Positions 38,853 through 39,606 of a stretch of 39,606 bases of DNA are shown here, piece after piece. Positions within the stretch are counted from its first letter, which is position 1; every line of letters starts with the position of its first letter. The stretch is from assembly GCA_016218495.1 (NCBI GenBank), contig JACRDU010000068.1, forward strand, positions 1 through 39,606, in the 5' to 3' direction. The position numbers and the translations under genes are program-made. The notes under the pieces were generated by a model. The model was not told where the DNA came from. It searched no databases and was given only the letters and a program-made list of their open reading frames with translations. This stretch comes from Elusimicrobiota bacterium (GTDB lineage Bacteria > Elusimicrobiota > Elusimicrobia > UBA1565).

Positions 38853-39606
38853 CGGCGGCGGCGGAGCTCGGCCGCCACCTCGCGGTAGAGCCCGTCGTAG
38901 TAGGCGGCCAGCTCGTCTGGGTGGCCGCGCCAGCTCTCGAGCAGCCCGCGCGGCGCGGCCGCCTCGACGCCCTCGGCGTCGACCACCCAGGCCTGGCGCG
39001 CGCGCTTCGACGCCGTCGTGCCCACCATCAGGTTGTCGAGCAGGTGCACGCGGTCGGTGAGGCGCAGGCGCGCCTCGGTCAGGCTCTTGAAGAGGGCGCG
39101 CACCAGCGGGAGGTCCGCCTCCGACGCCTCGGCCAGGGTCGTGCCGCTCACCTTCTCAACCACCAGATAGTGTATGGTCTGGGACCCTTTGTCCCGGGTC
39201 TCGCGCAGCGCCCCCGAAACGGCAACGGCGGGCGCGACGCCCAGGCCGGCTAGGCGCCGCCGGCCGGCCAGCTCCACATCCCGTTCGGTGCGGCTGATGG
39301 ACGGGTCCGGGCGAAGGTGCTGGTTGAAGAGGGCCAGGACATGGTCCGGGCTGCGCGGGTGGGCGAGGACGTCCTTGATGCCTCCGCCGCCCACGTACTC
39401 CACCGCGGCACCATCCACGCTCCAGTCCCGGCGGCGCGCCGAGCCGCGGTGACCGACCTCCCCCACCGTCAGGCCGGCGGGAGCGGACACGGCCGCGGCG
39501 GGACTCCGGGCCGCGGAGCCGTCGAAGAGGGCCGCGGCGCGCGCGGCGGCGTCTGCGGGACCGGCCTCCGTCCCGGCGGGGGCCTCCTCCCTCCCGGCCG
39601 CGGCGG
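38849..39606 (-). CDS. Exported leader protein with kinase-like C-terminal domain (cut by right edge)
   Basis: The frame is open from the TAG at 38849-38851 to the window edge (last full codon at 39602-39604), so the N-terminus is missing; an internal GTG at 39490 is not the start. The first visible residues are Ala-rich and contain ALFDGSAARS, matching the LFDG/LFDN box in the leaders of the genes at 575-2014 and 34822-37440. The following 190 residues suggest a divergent protein- or phosphotransferase-kinase-like fold: IKDVLAHPRSP, YLVVEKVSGTTLAEASEADL as a hinge-like stretch, LLDNLMVGTT where a catalytic loop would be, and AWVVDAEGV resembling a DFG-type segment. The catalytic Asp of HxD is not at its usual place, so activity is doubtful. 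The function is otherwise unknown. Confidence 0.5.
   Translation of the reverse strand, partial: AAAGREEAPAGTEAGPADAAARAAALFDGSAARSPAAAVSAPAGLTVGEVGHRGSARRRDWSVDGAAVEYVGGGGIKDVLAHPRSPDHVLALFNQHLRPDPSISRTERDVELAGRRRLAGLGVAPAVAVSGALRETRDKGSQTIHYLVVEKVSGTTLAEASEADLPLVRALFKSLTEARLRLTDRVHLLDNLMVGTTASKRARQAWVVDAEGVEAAAPRGLLESWRGHPDELAAYYDGLYREVAAELRRRR

Overview
The window is about 39.6 kb of very GC-rich bacterial DNA (roughly 70% G+C by eye), densely coding. No tRNA, rRNA, CRISPR array or insertion sequence was seen, and no gene-free stretch exceeds 300 bases. The gene types point to a deep-branching Gram-negative with an outer membrane, most likely Elusimicrobiota. That assignment is an inference from two PorV/UPF0164-type outer-membrane proteins, a giant exported protein with a FlgD-like/type IX-like C-terminal domain, exported proteins with long Ala/Pro-rich leaders, and no flagellar gene set.

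Layout, left to right. (1) 1-5100: the 3' end of a PorV-like gene on +, then four minus-strand genes: a PQ-loop-like membrane protein, an SseB-like protein, a metallopeptidase-like protein and a membrane-anchored protein preceded by an 18-codon leader ORF. (2) 5160-12485, minus strand: a tightly packed motor-like cluster. In transcription order it encodes a PorV-like/TPR outer-membrane protein; a single 814-residue polypeptide carrying a histidine kinase, a FliF ring domain and FliG; a coiled-coil protein; MotA; MotB; and a winged-helix regulator whose receiver has Glu where Asp is expected. No other flagellar gene is present. (3) 12574-27672, minus strand: one 15.1-kb gene for a 5032-residue modular surface protein (LamG-like, FN3, seven VCBS/FG-GAP repeats, a propeller-like block, ten copies of a domain of about 150 residues, and a C-terminal sorting-type domain). 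(4) 27737-29617, minus strand: three overlapping response-regulator-type genes with no kinase beside them. (5) 29713-34680, minus strand: six genes each overlapping the next by 4-8 nt: GT4 glycosyltransferase, FlK-like hotdog thioesterase, GNAT acetyltransferase, a lone receiver domain, 3-hydroxyacyl-CoA dehydrogenase and thiolase. (6) 34822-38852, plus strand: a fusion of a CPBP intramembrane protease with an HtrA/PDZ protease, then a second thiolase. (7) The right edge cuts a minus-strand gene with the same kind of leader as two other proteins here.

The strongest candidate for an undescribed system is the kinase-FliF-FliG fusion with MotA and MotB. All parts needed for a proton-driven stator acting on a FliG ring are present, but the ring is built onto a histidine kinase, and the cluster is headed by an outer-membrane PorV-like protein. 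The promoter in front of this cluster closely resembles that of the adjacent giant surface protein, which suggests co-regulation. A motor-coupled sensor, or a surface-motility or secretion machine, is a reasonable hypothesis; the sequence alone does not show which.

A second theme is gene expression. Nearly every gene that begins a transcription unit has a TANNNT -10 element 4-12 nt before its start codon, often as GGCTANNNT. This predicts leaderless or nearly leaderless mRNAs. A third theme is a shared leader: three otherwise unrelated exported proteins carry an Ala/Pro-rich N-terminal region with an LFDG/LFDN box.
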